A stretch of 64,000 nt of DNA from Actinomadura spongiicola (GTDB lineage Bacteria > Actinomycetota > Actinomycetes > Streptosporangiales > Streptosporangiaceae). Below the pieces are notes generated by a model. It saw nothing but the letters and a program-made list of their open reading frames with translations. It was not told the origin of the DNA and ran no database searches. The stretch is taken from the NCBI RefSeq assembly GCF_003432485.1, contig NZ_QVNQ01000003.1, forward strand, positions 824,095 to 888,094, in the 5' to 3' direction. The position numbers and the translations under genes were made by a program. Shown here piece after piece: positions 26,326 through 37,658 of the stretch; the stretch's first letter is position 1, and each line of letters starts with the position of its first letter.

Positions 26326-26676
26326 TCAGGCCTTCGGGGGTTCCTGCGGCGGCGCCTGCTGACCGTACTGGTGAGGGGCGTACTGCTGCGGGACCCCGGG
26401 CTGCGGGTACGCCTGGGCCTGCGGCGGCACGGCGCCCGGGTGCGACGGGAACGTGACGGTCCTCGGCGGTTGCGACGAAGGCGTCATCCCTATCAGGGCC
26501 GCACCGGCGATGACCGCGCATGACAGCATTGTCAGGCCGAACGCCAGCGTGTTGGCCAGGTCCCAGAGTTTGAAGTCGTCCGATGGCCCGGTGAGTTCGG
26601 AGGCCATGGTGACGAACATCAGTCCGGCCCCCATGAGGGCGACGAGCATGATCGCTAAGCGTCCACCGTTGTTCAT
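26326..26676 (-). CDS. Hypothetical membrane protein with Pro/Gln-rich tail
   Basis: 116 residues. Two TM helices (LAIMLVALMGAGLMFVTMA and LAFGLTMLSCAVIAGAALIG) are joined by an acidic loop and followed by a cytoplasmic tail rich in Pro, Gln, Ala and Tyr (QPGVPQQYAPHQYGQQ). No family is recognised. It is convergent with the DUF6458 gene, six bases apart, and lies just downstream of the second GGDEF-EAL gene. Confidence 0.65.
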   Translation of the reverse strand: MNNGGRLAIMLVALMGAGLMFVTMASELTGPSDDFKLWDLANTLAFGLTMLSCAVIAGAALIGMTPSSQPPRTVTFPSHPGAVPPQAQAYPQPGVPQQYAPHQYGQQAPPQEPPKA

Positions 26677-26722
26677 GGCGACTGATCATAGAGGGCGGGC
26701 TGACCGTAGGTCAGACCGTTCG

Positions 26723-28855
26723 TCAGGCCGCGGGTTCGGGGGCGCGTTGCATGTGGCGGCGGAGCCAGTCGGTGGCGGTGTCGGCGTCCATGGGACGGCC
26801 GAAGTGCCAGCCCTGGGCGGCGTCGCAGCCCATCTCGCGGAGCATGCGCGCGGTGGCCGGGTCCTCGACGCCCTCGGCGACCGACCGCAGGCCGAGGGTG
26901 CGGACGAGGTCGACGATGGAGCGGACGATGACGGCGTCCTCGGGTGATTCGGTGAGCCGGCCCACGAACGAGGAGTCGATCTTGATCTCCTCGACGGGCA
27001 GCCGGTTCAGCCGGACGAGCGAGGAGTAGCCGGTGCCGAAGTCGTCCAGGCTGAGCGGGATGCCGAGTTCGGCGAGCGCGCCGACGGTGTCGGACGCGTA
27101 GGCGGGCTCGTTCATCAGGATCCGCTCGGTGATCTCCAGTTGGAGGGCGGCGGCGGGCAGGCCGCGGGCGAGCAGGCCCTCCTCGATCGTCTCGGTGAGG
27201 CCGGTGTCGAACAGGTCGCGGCCGGAGGCGTTCACCGCGACCTGGACGGTGAGGTCCTCCCGCCACCAGGCGGCGGCCTGCGCGAGCGCGGCCTCCACGA
27301 CATGGTGGGTGATGGAGCGCATCAGATACGTCTGCTCGGCGATCGACAGGAAGGCCTCGGGTTCGAGGATGCCCTTCTCTGGGTGACGCCAGCGCAGCAG
27401 CGCCTCCATGCCGACGAGCTGACCGTCCCGCAGGGACACCTTCGGCTGGTAGTGCAGCTCCAGTTCGGAGCGGTCGACGGCGCGGCGCAGGTCGCCGAGC
27501 ATGCGGAGCCGGGCCGGGGAGTTGCGGTCCTTGCGGGAGGAGTAGATCTCGACGCCGGAGCGGGCCTCCTTGGCGTTGTACATGGCGACGTCGGCGCGCT
27601 GGAGGAGCAGTTCGAAGTCGGGCGCGTGGTCGGGGAACAGCGCGATGCCGACGCTGCCCTCCAGGTCGAACGACATGCCGTCCAGCCGGACGGGTTCGCT
27701 CAGCGCGGCGCGCAGGCGGGCGGCTACCTCGCGGGCGGCGGCCTCGTCGCGGACGGTCGGCAGCAGGACCGCGAACTCGTCGCCGCCGAGCCGCGCCACG
27801 AGGTCGCCGGGGCGGACGCTGTGGGTGAGGCGGTGCGCGACGAGCTGGAGGAGACGGTCGCCGGTGGGATGCCCGAGGGTGTCGTTGACCTCCTTGAACC
27901 GGTCGAGGTCGAGGAGGAAGAGTCCGGCGCGGTGCTTGGGCGGGTCGGCCTTGCGGCGGCGCGTGCCGAGGGCGGGGCGGGGGCCGCGTTTGTCGGCCTC
28001 CGATCGTCCGGCCTCCCGTTTCTCGGCGCTGCGCGCCTCGGCGAGGGCCTCCTCGGTCCGGACGATCAGCAGTTTGCGGTTCGGGAGGCCGGTCAGCCCG
28101 TCGTGCAGGGCCTGGTGCTCGCGCCGGACCGACGCCGACGCGTTCAGGTAGACGGCGATGAACGGCAGGACGATGAGCGGGACGAACGCGGCGGAGCGGT
28201 CCATGGCCACGACCATCAACGGGGCGAGGCCGAGCAGCGCCAGATGCACCAGGACCTGGTAGCCGAGGTCCCAGCGCAGCGCCTTGATCAGGGAGACCCG
28301 CTCGTGCAGCGCGACGGCGGAGCCGACGAGGGTGTCGTTGCAGACGAAGTAGACGGTGCCGGCGAGCGCGATGGCGGGCAGGTCGGTCCCGTCCGGGACC
28401 CACAGGTCGGTGGGGGTGGCGCGGGCGCCGAACAGCGCGAGGACGAGCTGCGCGGCGGCGAGGCTGAGGGTGTACTGCGCGACGTTGAAGGCGATGCGGT
28501 GCGGGGCGCGGCCCCGGAAGATCCCGCAGGTGATGACGGCGACGGCCTGGAGGGCGGCGGCGACCGGCAACCCCGCGTACAGCAGCGCGGCGAACGAGAA
28601 CGTGGTGGACATGGTGGCGCCGTTGTTCTCGGTGGAGCCGGGCGTGATGATCGGCCGCAGTTCGCCGAAGATGATGAAGCAGGCGAGGATCCAGAACACG
28701 GGCGCCCCGGCGATCGCGTCCAGGTCGGCGCCGGTCAGCCCGGTGAACGTGACGGCGGAGGCGGCGACGCCGAGCAGGATGACGACGACGAAGTAGATCC
28801 ACAACGGGGAGCCACGGCGTGGCGCCGTGTTCCGCGTGTTGTTCGGGTCCTTCAT
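26723..28855 (-). CDS. Membrane-bound GGDEF-EAL protein (c-di-GMP turnover)
   Basis: 710 residues. About seven or eight TM helices in the first 250 residues (MASE-like sensor, type unrecognised) are followed by GGDEF (LFLLDLDRFKEVNDTLGHPTGDRL, RLGGDEF) and EAL (MEALLRWRHP, LSLDDFGTGYSSLVRL, IKIDSSFVGR, SVAEGVED) domains. The canonical I-site RPGD lies five residues before GGDEF, so the cyclase half may be feedback-inhibited, unlike the PAS-containing paralogue at 16.4 kb. A Lys/Arg-rich insertion occurs within the early GGDEF domain (about residues 280-320). The ATG at 28853-28855 has GAGGA close upstream; an in-frame ATG 39 bases earlier lacks one. Confidence 0.9.
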   Translation of the reverse strand: MKDPNNTRNTAPRRGSPLWIYFVVVILLGVAASAVTFTGLTGADLDAIAGAPVFWILACFIIFGELRPIITPGSTENNGATMSTTFSFAALLYAGLPVAAALQAVAVITCGIFRGRAPHRIAFNVAQYTLSLAAAQLVLALFGARATPTDLWVPDGTDLPAIALAGTVYFVCNDTLVGSAVALHERVSLIKALRWDLGYQVLVHLALLGLAPLMVVAMDRSAAFVPLIVLPFIAVYLNASASVRREHQALHDGLTGLPNRKLLIVRTEEALAEARSAEKREAGRSEADKRGPRPALGTRRRKADPPKHRAGLFLLDLDRFKEVNDTLGHPTGDRLLQLVAHRLTHSVRPGDLVARLGGDEFAVLLPTVRDEAAAREVAARLRAALSEPVRLDGMSFDLEGSVGIALFPDHAPDFELLLQRADVAMYNAKEARSGVEIYSSRKDRNSPARLRMLGDLRRAVDRSELELHYQPKVSLRDGQLVGMEALLRWRHPEKGILEPEAFLSIAEQTYLMRSITHHVVEAALAQAAAWWREDLTVQVAVNASGRDLFDTGLTETIEEGLLARGLPAAALQLEITERILMNEPAYASDTVGALAELGIPLSLDDFGTGYSSLVRLNRLPVEEIKIDSSFVGRLTESPEDAVIVRSIVDLVRTLGLRSVAEGVEDPATARMLREMGCDAAQGWHFGRPMDADTATDWLRRHMQRAPEPAA

Positions 28856-29112
28856 CACATCCTCGGGGGGTTCGGGGGGCCGTTCCCCCGGCACCGGGCG
28901 GCCCCGACCTCGGGGGACGCCCCCCGGGTGTTACGTCCGGAGATTCAGGTGTAGGTCGTGATGAGTGGGAGAGTACGGCCTTCGCTCAACTTCGCGAAAC
29001 CATTTGGGCACGTTCCGTTATGCCCCGTCCATCCCCCGCCCCTCACCGTTGGGTAGTTGAAGTGTACCCCTGAGTAACGCGAACCTGGTGGTGAGGTTTT
29101 GACCACGTGGTG

Positions 29113-31332
<2,220 letters not shown>

Positions 31333-32346
31333 TCACTCGGCATCCTCAAAGATCATCCGGGCCGTTTCGCGGCATCGTCTCAGCGCGGCGCGGACGTGGC
31401 GCGGGGACGCCCCGGCCATCCCACAGGCCGGGGTGATCACGACCTGCCGCGCCAGTCGCGCGGGCGGGAAGCCGAGCCGCCGCCACAGCTCCTTCACCGG
31501 CTCCGCGGTCGCCCGCGGGGACGGCAGGACGGCGTCGGTCGCGGGCACCGCGCCGAGGAGAAGGCCCGTCCCGGCGTCGATCGTCTCCCCCACCGCGTCG
31601 TCGTCGCGCCTGGGGACCATGCGCAGGTCGACCGAGATCGCCTGAGCGCCCGCGCCGCGCAGCAGCGCGTACGGGACGTTCCGCGCGCAGCAGTGGACGA
31701 TCGGGTACGCCGCGTCGTCCGCGGCGGCCGCGTCGATCACCGTTCGGAGGGTGTCCTCCGCGACGGGCTCCTCGATGGCCCGCAGCCGGGAGAACCCGCT
31801 GGCCGTCGGGACCGTCCCGGCGAGCGCGGCGGGCAGGCCCGGCTCGTCGAACTGGACGACGATCCGCGCGGCGGGCAGGCGGCGGCGCACGTCCGCGACA
31901 TGCGCGGCGACGCCCTCGGCGAGCGAGGCGGCCAGGTCGCGTACGGCCCCGGCGTCCTTCAACGCCCGGTCGCCGTTGCGCAGCTCGATCGTCGCGGCCA
32001 GCGTCCACGGCCCGCACACCTGGATCTTGAACGGCCCGTCGTGGCCGCCCGCGATCTCCTCCAGGACGTCCAGGTCGCGTTCCAGGTGGTCGTGGGAGCG
32101 GAGCGTGTCACGGCCCGGCCGGTCGGAGAACCGCCACCCGGACGGCTCCACGCGCACCGGCATGTCGACCAGCAGTCCGGCCGTCCGGCCCGTCAGGTCG
32201 GCGCCGGGCCCGCGGGCGGGCAGCTCCGGCAGATGCGGCATCTCGGGCAGTTCACCGAGGACGATCCTTAGCGCCTCCGCCGGGTCGTCGCCCGGGTACG
32301 ACCCGATGCCGGTCGCCGTCCCCTCCTGCCACGGATAACTGGTCAC
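31333..32346 (-). CDS. MetE-like protein (cobalamin-independent methionine synthase superfamily)
   Basis: A 337-residue single-domain relative of the C-terminal half of MetE (UROD/MetE fold). The Zn ligands are visible: HCCARN and TPACGM match the His-x-Cys...Cys set. TGIGSYPGDDPAEA at the start resembles the family opening. It lacks the N-terminal MetE half, so the methyl donor and acceptor are uncertain. The GTG at 32344-32346 is chosen because upstream sequence is mnmA read in another frame. Neighbours mnmA and ligA on the same strand reproduce a conserved actinobacterial order. Confidence 0.8.
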   Translation of the reverse strand: MTSYPWQEGTATGIGSYPGDDPAEALRIVLGELPEMPHLPELPARGPGADLTGRTAGLLVDMPVRVEPSGWRFSDRPGRDTLRSHDHLERDLDVLEEIAGGHDGPFKIQVCGPWTLAATIELRNGDRALKDAGAVRDLAASLAEGVAAHVADVRRRLPAARIVVQFDEPGLPAALAGTVPTASGFSRLRAIEEPVAEDTLRTVIDAAAADDAAYPIVHCCARNVPYALLRGAGAQAISVDLRMVPRRDDDAVGETIDAGTGLLLGAVPATDAVLPSPRATAEPVKELWRRLGFPPARLARQVVITPACGMAGASPRHVRAALRRCRETARMIFEDAE

Positions 32347-32386
32347 ACCGCGAACCCTATCGGCGCGGCGATCACGGCGGTGAACG

Positions 32387-33463
32387 CTAGGCCAGGGCTT
32401 GGGCGGTCTCGGCGATCGTCGCGGACGCCAGGACACGGTCGCCGTCGTAGAGGACGGCGGCCTGCCCCGTGGCGACACCGCGGGCGGGGCTGGACAGGCG
32501 GACGCGCAGCACGTCGCCGTCCCGCTCGGCCGTGCAGCCGTAGACCTCCCCGTGCGCGCGGAGCTGGACGTGGCAGCCGAACGGCCCGTCCGGGGCGTCG
32601 CTCAGCCACACCGGGCGCTCGCCGACGATCTCGTCGACGTTCAAGGAGTCGCGCGGCCCGACGGTCACCGTGTTCGTCACGGGGGAGATGTCCAGGACGT
32701 AGCGCGGGCGGCCGTCCGGCGCGGGCGTGCCGATCCGCAGGCCCTTGCGCTGGCCGATCGTGTAGGCGTAGGCGCCGTCGTGCCGTCCGACCTCGTTGCC
32801 GTCGGTGTCGACGATCGGGCCGGGCGCCGTGCCGAGCCGCTCGGCGAGGAAGCCGCGGGTGTCGCCGTCGGCGATGAAGCAGATGTCGTGGCTGTCGGGC
32901 TTGTCGGCCACCCGGAGGCCGCGCCGCTCCGCCTCCCGCCGGATGTCGGCCTTGGTGGTGTCGCCGAGCGGGAACAGCGCGTGCGCGAGCTGCTCGGGCG
33001 TGCACACGGCCAGCACGTACGACTGGTCCTTGGCCTCGTCGACGCCGCGGCGCAGGACGCCGCCGTCCAGCCGCGCGTAGTGCCCGGTGCAGACGGCGTC
33101 GAACCCGAGCGCCATCGCCCGGTCCAGCAGCGCCGCGAACTTGATCTTCTCGTTGCAGCGCAGGCACGGGTTCGGGGTGCGTCCGGCCGCGTACTCGCTG
33201 ACGAAGTCCTCCACGACGTCCTCGTGGAAGCGCTCGGCGAGATCCCACACGTAGAACGGGATGCCGATCACGTCGGCGGCCCGGCGGGCGTCCCGGGAGT
33301 CCTCCAGGGTGCAGCAGCCCCGGGCGCCCGTCCGGTACGACCGCGGATTGCTGGACAGGGCCATGTGAACGCCGGTGACCTCGTGCCCCGCCTCGGCGGC
33401 GCGGGCGGCGGCCACGGCGGAGTCGACGCCGCCCGACATGGCGGCAAGTACGCGCAGTGCCAT
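32387..33463 (-). CDS. mnmA: tRNA-specific 2-thiouridylase
   Basis: Adenylates and thiolates U34 of Glu, Gln and Lys tRNAs. 358 residues from the ATG at 33461-33463. PP-loop [10 protein letters not shown] near the start, the first catalytic Cys in [12 protein letters not shown], the second in [11 protein letters not shown], and a C-terminal beta-barrel are in place. The sulfur should come from the cysteine desulfurase encoded upstream on the same strand (35765-36937). The ORF runs further upstream but without coding character. Confidence 0.95.
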   Translation of the reverse strand: MALRVLAAMSGGVDSAVAAARAAEAGHEVTGVHMALSSNPRSYRTGARGCCTLEDSRDARRAADVIGIPFYVWDLAERFHEDVVEDFVSEYAAGRTPNPCLRCNEKIKFAALLDRAMALGFDAVCTGHYARLDGGVLRRGVDEAKDQSYVLAVCTPEQLAHALFPLGDTTKADIRREAERRGLRVADKPDSHDICFIADGDTRGFLAERLGTAPGPIVDTDGNEVGRHDGAYAYTIGQRKGLRIGTPAPDGRPRYVLDISPVTNTVTVGPRDSLNVDEIVGERPVWLSDAPDGPFGCHVQLRAHGEVYGCTAERDGDVLRVRLSSPARGVATGQAAVLYDGDRVLASATIAETAQALA

Positions 33464-33693
33464 AACCCTTCGAGGGTACGCGCCACGGCCCACTCCCCCG
33501 CCACCGTATTTCCCCCGCCGGGGCCGGTGCCGACGGGAAGCGCGGCGCCTCACGTAGGGTTTACCGGGACGGGCATGGCCTCGCCGGACCCGGCGGAGCC
33601 CCGCCATGCCGGGAAAAACATCCTCCAGCGACCTCATCGGCCCAGGTCATGAGGCGGTTCGGCCGCTTGACCACGACAAGGAAGAGACGACAG

Positions 33694-34845
33694 GTGGGAA
33701 TCTTCCGTCGTCCGCGCGACGCGTCCGCGGTGACGCCGCCCGCGATCAGCGAGTTCTGGGAATGGTGGGCGCAGGCACGCCCGACGATCGAAGCGTCCCT
33801 GGCCGCCGGGCCCGACACGCCCGAAGCCGACCCGTCCGGACATGACGCGCACCCTGACGCGCACGGGGCGGACCACGCGGCCGATCCCGACGCCCCCGAC
33901 CTCGGCCCGCCCGGCGGGGGGCTGTCCGCGGAGACGATGGAGGAGCTGTCGCGGCGCGTCCACAAGATCCATCCGGCACTGCTGTGGGAGATCGGCGGCG
34001 CGGAGGACCGGGCCCCGTTCCTCACCGTGACCGGCGGCGGGAACCCCGAGCTGCGCGGTATCACCGAGCGCTGGGTCCGGGCCGCGCCGACCGGGCCGGC
34101 GGCGGCCGGGTGGGTGTTCCATCCGGCGCGGCAGCCCGACCCGGAGATGCTCGGCCAGGACCTCATCCTCGGCGACCACGAGTTCGACCTGGAGTACGTC
34201 CGGCTCGGGATGCGCGCCGACGCCGACCGCGCCCGCGTGCATCTGACCGCCTACCATCCCGACTTCCTGTTCGTCGCCGAGGAGCAGCGCATCCAGGTCG
34301 CGTTGAACGTCCTGCACTGGGCGCTGGGCGAGGACGACGTCGCCCGCTGGGTCGGCGAGGTCTCGATCGCGACGGAGGCGCCGATCGACGCGCTGCCGCC
34401 GTCGATGCTGCCCTCGGTCATCGAGCAGATCTCCGAGCCGTTCGCCGAGCCCGCCTGGCTGACCGGCGAGGGCCGCACCCCGCGCGGCCATCCCGCCCGC
34501 CTCGGCGCCCGGTTCCCGCTGCACCGCCAGGACTATCCGCTCTGCGACCTGCACGTGGCGATCAGCGTCCCGTACGCCAACAGCAACCCCGACCGGCTGC
34601 CCGTGGAGCCGTCGTCGAGCGCGCTGCGCGCCTTCGAGAAGAAGCTCACGAGGCTGGGTGACCGGGCCGTGCTCGCCGTCCGCGAGACCGGCGACGGACT
34701 GCGCGTCTTCCACCTGTACGTCGATCCCGACTCGGGTGTCATCTCCGAGCTCGACCAGCTCGCCGCCGGATGGCCCGAGGGCAAGGCCAGGGTCGCCTCC
34801 ACCAGTGACCCCGGCTGGAAGGCCCTGGCCCCCTACCAGCCCTGA
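33694..34845 (+). CDS. Hypothetical protein (soluble, about 383 aa)
   Basis: No family could be assigned with confidence. The GTG at 33694-33696 is preferred because GGAAGAG lies about eight bases upstream; it gives VGIFRRPRD... The N-terminal 70 residues contain an Asp/His/Ala-rich low-complexity linker (HDAHPDAHGADHAADPDAPD). The remainder is a compact domain containing DLILGDHEFDLEYVRLGM, FLFVAEEQRIQVALNVLHWALGEDDVARWVGEV and a C-terminal half with RETGDGLRVFHLYVDPDSG. No signal peptide, membrane segment or metal motif. It is transcribed opposite to mnmA and the DUF1206 gene, alone between them. Confidence 0.75.
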   Translation: MGIFRRPRDASAVTPPAISEFWEWWAQARPTIEASLAAGPDTPEADPSGHDAHPDAHGADHAADPDAPDLGPPGGGLSAETMEELSRRVHKIHPALLWEIGGAEDRAPFLTVTGGGNPELRGITERWVRAAPTGPAAAGWVFHPARQPDPEMLGQDLILGDHEFDLEYVRLGMRADADRARVHLTAYHPDFLFVAEEQRIQVALNVLHWALGEDDVARWVGEVSIATEAPIDALPPSMLPSVIEQISEPFAEPAWLTGEGRTPRGHPARLGARFPLHRQDYPLCDLHVAISVPYANSNPDRLPVEPSSSALRAFEKKLTRLGDRAVLAVRETGDGLRVFHLYVDPDSGVISELDQLAAGWPEGKARVASTSDPGWKALAPYQP

Positions 34846-34875
34846 CGTCGGGGGCGTCCCGTCATCGCAACGGCC

Positions 34876-35754
34876 TCAGACGGGCCTCGTCGAGTCGACC
34901 TTGCGGTACCGGGCCTCCCCCAGGCTGTACAGGCCGAAGATGAGGACGCCCACGGCGACGGCGACGAGGCCCCAGGCTCCGGCCGGGGTGTCGGCGAACT
35001 CGCGGAGGGTGCCGTCCAGGCCCTTGGCCTTGTCGGGTTGGAAGGTGATGGCCGCGTAGGCGAGGAACGCTCCGGCGGCGGCGCCGACGAGCCCGCGGGC
35101 GGTGTTGCCGACGATGCCGAACGGCTGGAGGACACGCCGCGCGACCCGGCCCAGCTTCGCGGTTTCGAGGTCGTCCATGAACGTGCGGCGGACCGCCTGG
35201 ACGACCACGACGACGCCCCAGACCACGAAGCCCGCGGCGATCGCCAGCACGAGCCAGCGCCCGCCGGGCTGGCCCATCAGGCGCGCGGTGAAGCTCTTCG
35301 ACTGCTGGTCGCTGGACTCGCCCTGATGGCCGAGCATGAACAGCAGGGTGAACGCGCACCCGACCGCGTAGACGACGCCGCGTCCGGCGGAGGAGAGGCG
35401 TTTGGTGGGCTTGTCGCCGTCGGGCGTCGGGCGTCCGAACCCGGCTTCGGCGAACTGCCAGAGGGCCAGGGCCGCGAACCCGACGACCATCAGCACGATG
35501 ACGACCGTGCCGCCGGGTTTGTCGGCGACGATCTGCAACGCTCCCTTGCGGTCGGCCTCCTGCCCGCCCCCGCCGAAGGCGACCTGAAGGGCCAGCCATC
35601 CGATGAGGAGGTAGAGGAGGCCGCGCGCCACCAGTCCCACGCGGGACACACCGTGAAACCAAGGGTGCCCCGCCACCCGTTCGAGTCCGTCGCTCACATC
35701 CGTCGTCGCCACGGAGACGCCGTCCCCGTTCAAGAGACGGTCAAACACCATCAA
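34876..35754 (-). CDS. DUF1206 family membrane protein
   Basis: 292 residues with six TM helices arranged as three two-helix repeats. Each repeat begins with a GxxARG-type turn (VGLVARGLLYLLIGWLAL, AGRGVVYAVGCAFTLLFML, GNTARGLVGAAAGAFLAYA), which is the DUF1206 pattern. Function unknown. The start is uncertain: ATG at 35752-35754 lies ten bases after the cysteine desulfurase stop and suggests one operon, but in-frame GTG codons at about codons 13-15 are alternatives. Confidence 0.85.
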   Translation of the reverse strand: MMVFDRLLNGDGVSVATTDVSDGLERVAGHPWFHGVSRVGLVARGLLYLLIGWLALQVAFGGGGQEADRKGALQIVADKPGGTVVIVLMVVGFAALALWQFAEAGFGRPTPDGDKPTKRLSSAGRGVVYAVGCAFTLLFMLGHQGESSDQQSKSFTARLMGQPGGRWLVLAIAAGFVVWGVVVVVQAVRRTFMDDLETAKLGRVARRVLQPFGIVGNTARGLVGAAAGAFLAYAAITFQPDKAKGLDGTLREFADTPAGAWGLVAVAVGVLIFGLYSLGEARYRKVDSTRPV

Positions 35755-35764
35755 AGCCGGTCAG

Positions 35765-36937
35765 TCACCCGAAACCGGCGCGGCGGGCGCGTTCGACGAC
35801 GGGGGCGAGCGCGTCGGCGAGCGCCTTGACGTCGTCCTCGGTGGAGGTGTGGCCGAGGGTGAAGCGCAGGGAGCCGCGGGCGTGCTCGGCGCCCATCGCC
35901 GTCAGGACGTGGCTCGGCTGCGACACCCCGGCCGAGCACGCCGAGCCGGTGGAGCAGGCGATGCCGCGGGCGTCCAGCAGCATGAGCAGCGCGTCGCCCT
36001 CGCAGCCGGGGAAGGAGAAGTGCGCGTTGCCGGGGAGCCGGTCGGCGGGGTCGCCGTTCAGGACCGCGTCCGGCACGGCGGCGCGGACGGCGTCGATCAG
36101 CAGGTCGCGCAGCTCGGTGAGACGGCGCGCCTCGGCCTCGCGGCGGGCCGTCGTGGCCTGGACGGCGGCGGCGAACCCGGCGATGGCAGGGGTGTCGAGC
36201 GTTCCGGACCGGACGTCGCGTTCCTGGCCGCCACCGTGCAGCAGCGGCACCGGGTCGAGGAAGACGGGCTCCTTGGGCTTGGCCAGCAACAGTGCCCCGA
36301 CACCGATGGGACCGCCGATCTTGTGGCCGGTGACGGCCAGGGCCTGCGCACCGCTCGCCGCGAACGAGACGGGCAGCGCCCCAGCGGCCTGGACGGCGTC
36401 GGTGTGGAGGGGCACACCGCGCTCGCGGGCGACGGCGGCCAGTTCGGCGACCGGCTGGACGGTGCCGACCTCGTTGTTCGCCCACATCACCGTGACAAGG
36501 GCGACGTCCTCACCGGCGCCGAGCGCCTCCCGGAGAGCGTCGGGACGGACGCGTCCGGCGGAGTCGACGGGAATCCAGTCGACGCGGGCGCCCTCGTGGT
36601 CGGCGAGCCACCGCACGGCGTCCAGGACGGCGTGGTGCTCGACGGCGCCGGCCAGCACCCGGTCGCGGGCGCGATCGGCGGCGCGGCGGGCCCAGTAGAG
36701 GCCCTTGACGGCGAGGTTGTCGGCCTCGGTGCCGCCGGAGGTGAACACGACCTCGCTCGGACGGGCGTCGAACGCCTCCGCGATGACCTCGCGGGACTCC
36801 TCGACGACGCGGCGGGCGCGGCGCCCGGCCGCGTGCAGGGACGACGGGTTCCCCAGCTCGCGCAGTTCGGCCGTCATCGCCTCGATGGCCTCGGGCAGCA
36901 TCGGGGTGGTCGCCGCATGGTCGAGGTAGGTCACCAC
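35765..36937 (-). CDS. Cysteine desulfurase (NifS/IscS class)
   Basis: PLP enzyme that takes sulfur from cysteine as an enzyme-bound persulfide, here most likely for MnmA. 390 residues: [18 protein letters not shown] start, [15 protein letters not shown], the PLP Lys in [17 protein letters not shown], and the active-site Cys in [13 protein letters not shown] on a flexible loop typical of IscS-type enzymes. The GTG-GTG start at 36932-36937 fits a leaderless transcript: a -10-like TACTGT lies exactly seven bases before it. The much longer open frame upstream crosses the tetR gene and is not used. Confidence 0.93.
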   Translation of the reverse strand: MVTYLDHAATTPMLPEAIEAMTAELRELGNPSSLHAAGRRARRVVEESREVIAEAFDARPSEVVFTSGGTEADNLAVKGLYWARRAADRARDRVLAGAVEHHAVLDAVRWLADHEGARVDWIPVDSAGRVRPDALREALGAGEDVALVTVMWANNEVGTVQPVAELAAVARERGVPLHTDAVQAAGALPVSFAASGAQALAVTGHKIGGPIGVGALLLAKPKEPVFLDPVPLLHGGGQERDVRSGTLDTPAIAGFAAAVQATTARREAEARRLTELRDLLIDAVRAAVPDAVLNGDPADRLPGNAHFSFPGCEGDALLMLLDARGIACSTGSACSAGVSQPSHVLTAMGAEHARGSLRFTLGHTSTEDDVKALADALAPVVERARRAGFG

Positions 36938-36950
36938 GCGGACAACAGTA
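36938..36950 (-). promoter_or_regulatory. Leaderless -10 element of the cysteine desulfurase gene
   Basis: On the minus strand TACTGT (36945-36950) is followed by seven bases and then GTG, placing the transcript start at the start codon. No ribosome-binding site is visible, as expected for a leaderless message. Confidence 0.45.
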
Positions 36951-37015
36951 GCCGCGCCGCTGATGTTCCCTCCGGGCACCCGGGCGATGGCGGTCGCCGC
37001 CCTTCGGGCTGGTGG

Positions 37016-37039
37016 ACTGTACCGTCCAGCCGGTACAGT
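37016..37039 (+). promoter_or_regulatory. TetR-type operator and promoter
   Basis: ACTGTACCG (37016-37024) and CGGTACAGT (37031-37039) are exact inverted repeats six bases apart. The second arm includes a -10-like TACAGT nine bases before the tetR ATG. Binding would shut off tetR, and probably the downstream MFS gene. Confidence 0.7.
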
Positions 37040-37048
37040 AGGCGCGTC

Positions 37049-37582
37049 ATGAAGAGAGAAGCCCTTCTGGACGCCGCCGAGACCGTCCTCTTCGAGCAGG
37101 GAACGCGGGCGCTGACGCTCACCGCGGTCGCCGAGCAGGCCGGCGTCAGCAAGGGAGGGCTGCTCTACCACTTCCCCACGAAGGAGGCGCTGGTCCGAGC
37201 CATGGTGGCGAGGACCATCGACGAGTTCGACGACCTGGTCGCCTCCTACATCGACTCCTACGGGGACGGCACCCCGGACGCCTACACCCGCGCGTACGTC
37301 GACGCCACGTTCGAGCTCCTGACCGGTGACGCCCGCACGCACCGGCGCTGGTCGGCCATCACGGCCGCCGCGGCCGACCCCGAGCAGGCGGCGCCGCTGA
37401 ACGAGGCGATGCGGCGCTGGCACGGCCGTGACCCGGCGGAGGACACCGACCCCTGCACCGCGATGACCGTCCGGCTCGCGGTCGAGGGCCTCTGGGAGGT
37501 CATGAGCCACGATCCCGGGCTGTTCGACGAGGAGCAGCTCGCCGCGCTGCGACGGCGGCTCCTGGGGCTGCTGGACGGATGA
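37049..37582 (+). CDS. TetR family transcriptional regulator
   Basis: A 177-residue regulator with an N-terminal HTH ([46 protein letters not shown] in outline) and an all-helical ligand domain. The ATG at 37049-37051 follows a palindromic operator. The long open frame upstream is antisense to the cysteine desulfurase gene. It is 76 bases from an MFS transporter gene in the same direction, so a repressor-efflux pair is likely. The ligand is unknown; ligand-domain residues (for example [25 protein letters not shown]) suggest a relative of the TetR_C_37 group, but this is not certain. Confidence 0.93.
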   Translation: MKREALLDAAETVLFEQGTRALTLTAVAEQAGVSKGGLLYHFPTKEALVRAMVARTIDEFDDLVASYIDSYGDGTPDAYTRAYVDATFELLTGDARTHRRWSAITAAAADPEQAAPLNEAMRRWHGRDPAEDTDPCTAMTVRLAVEGLWEVMSHDPGLFDEEQLAALRRRLLGLLDG

Positions 37583-37658
37583 CGCCGGGCGCCCCGCCCA
37601 CCGCTCCGTACTTGGAGCGTTCCATGACGATCTCGCCGAGCCGAGAGAGAGGTGAACC

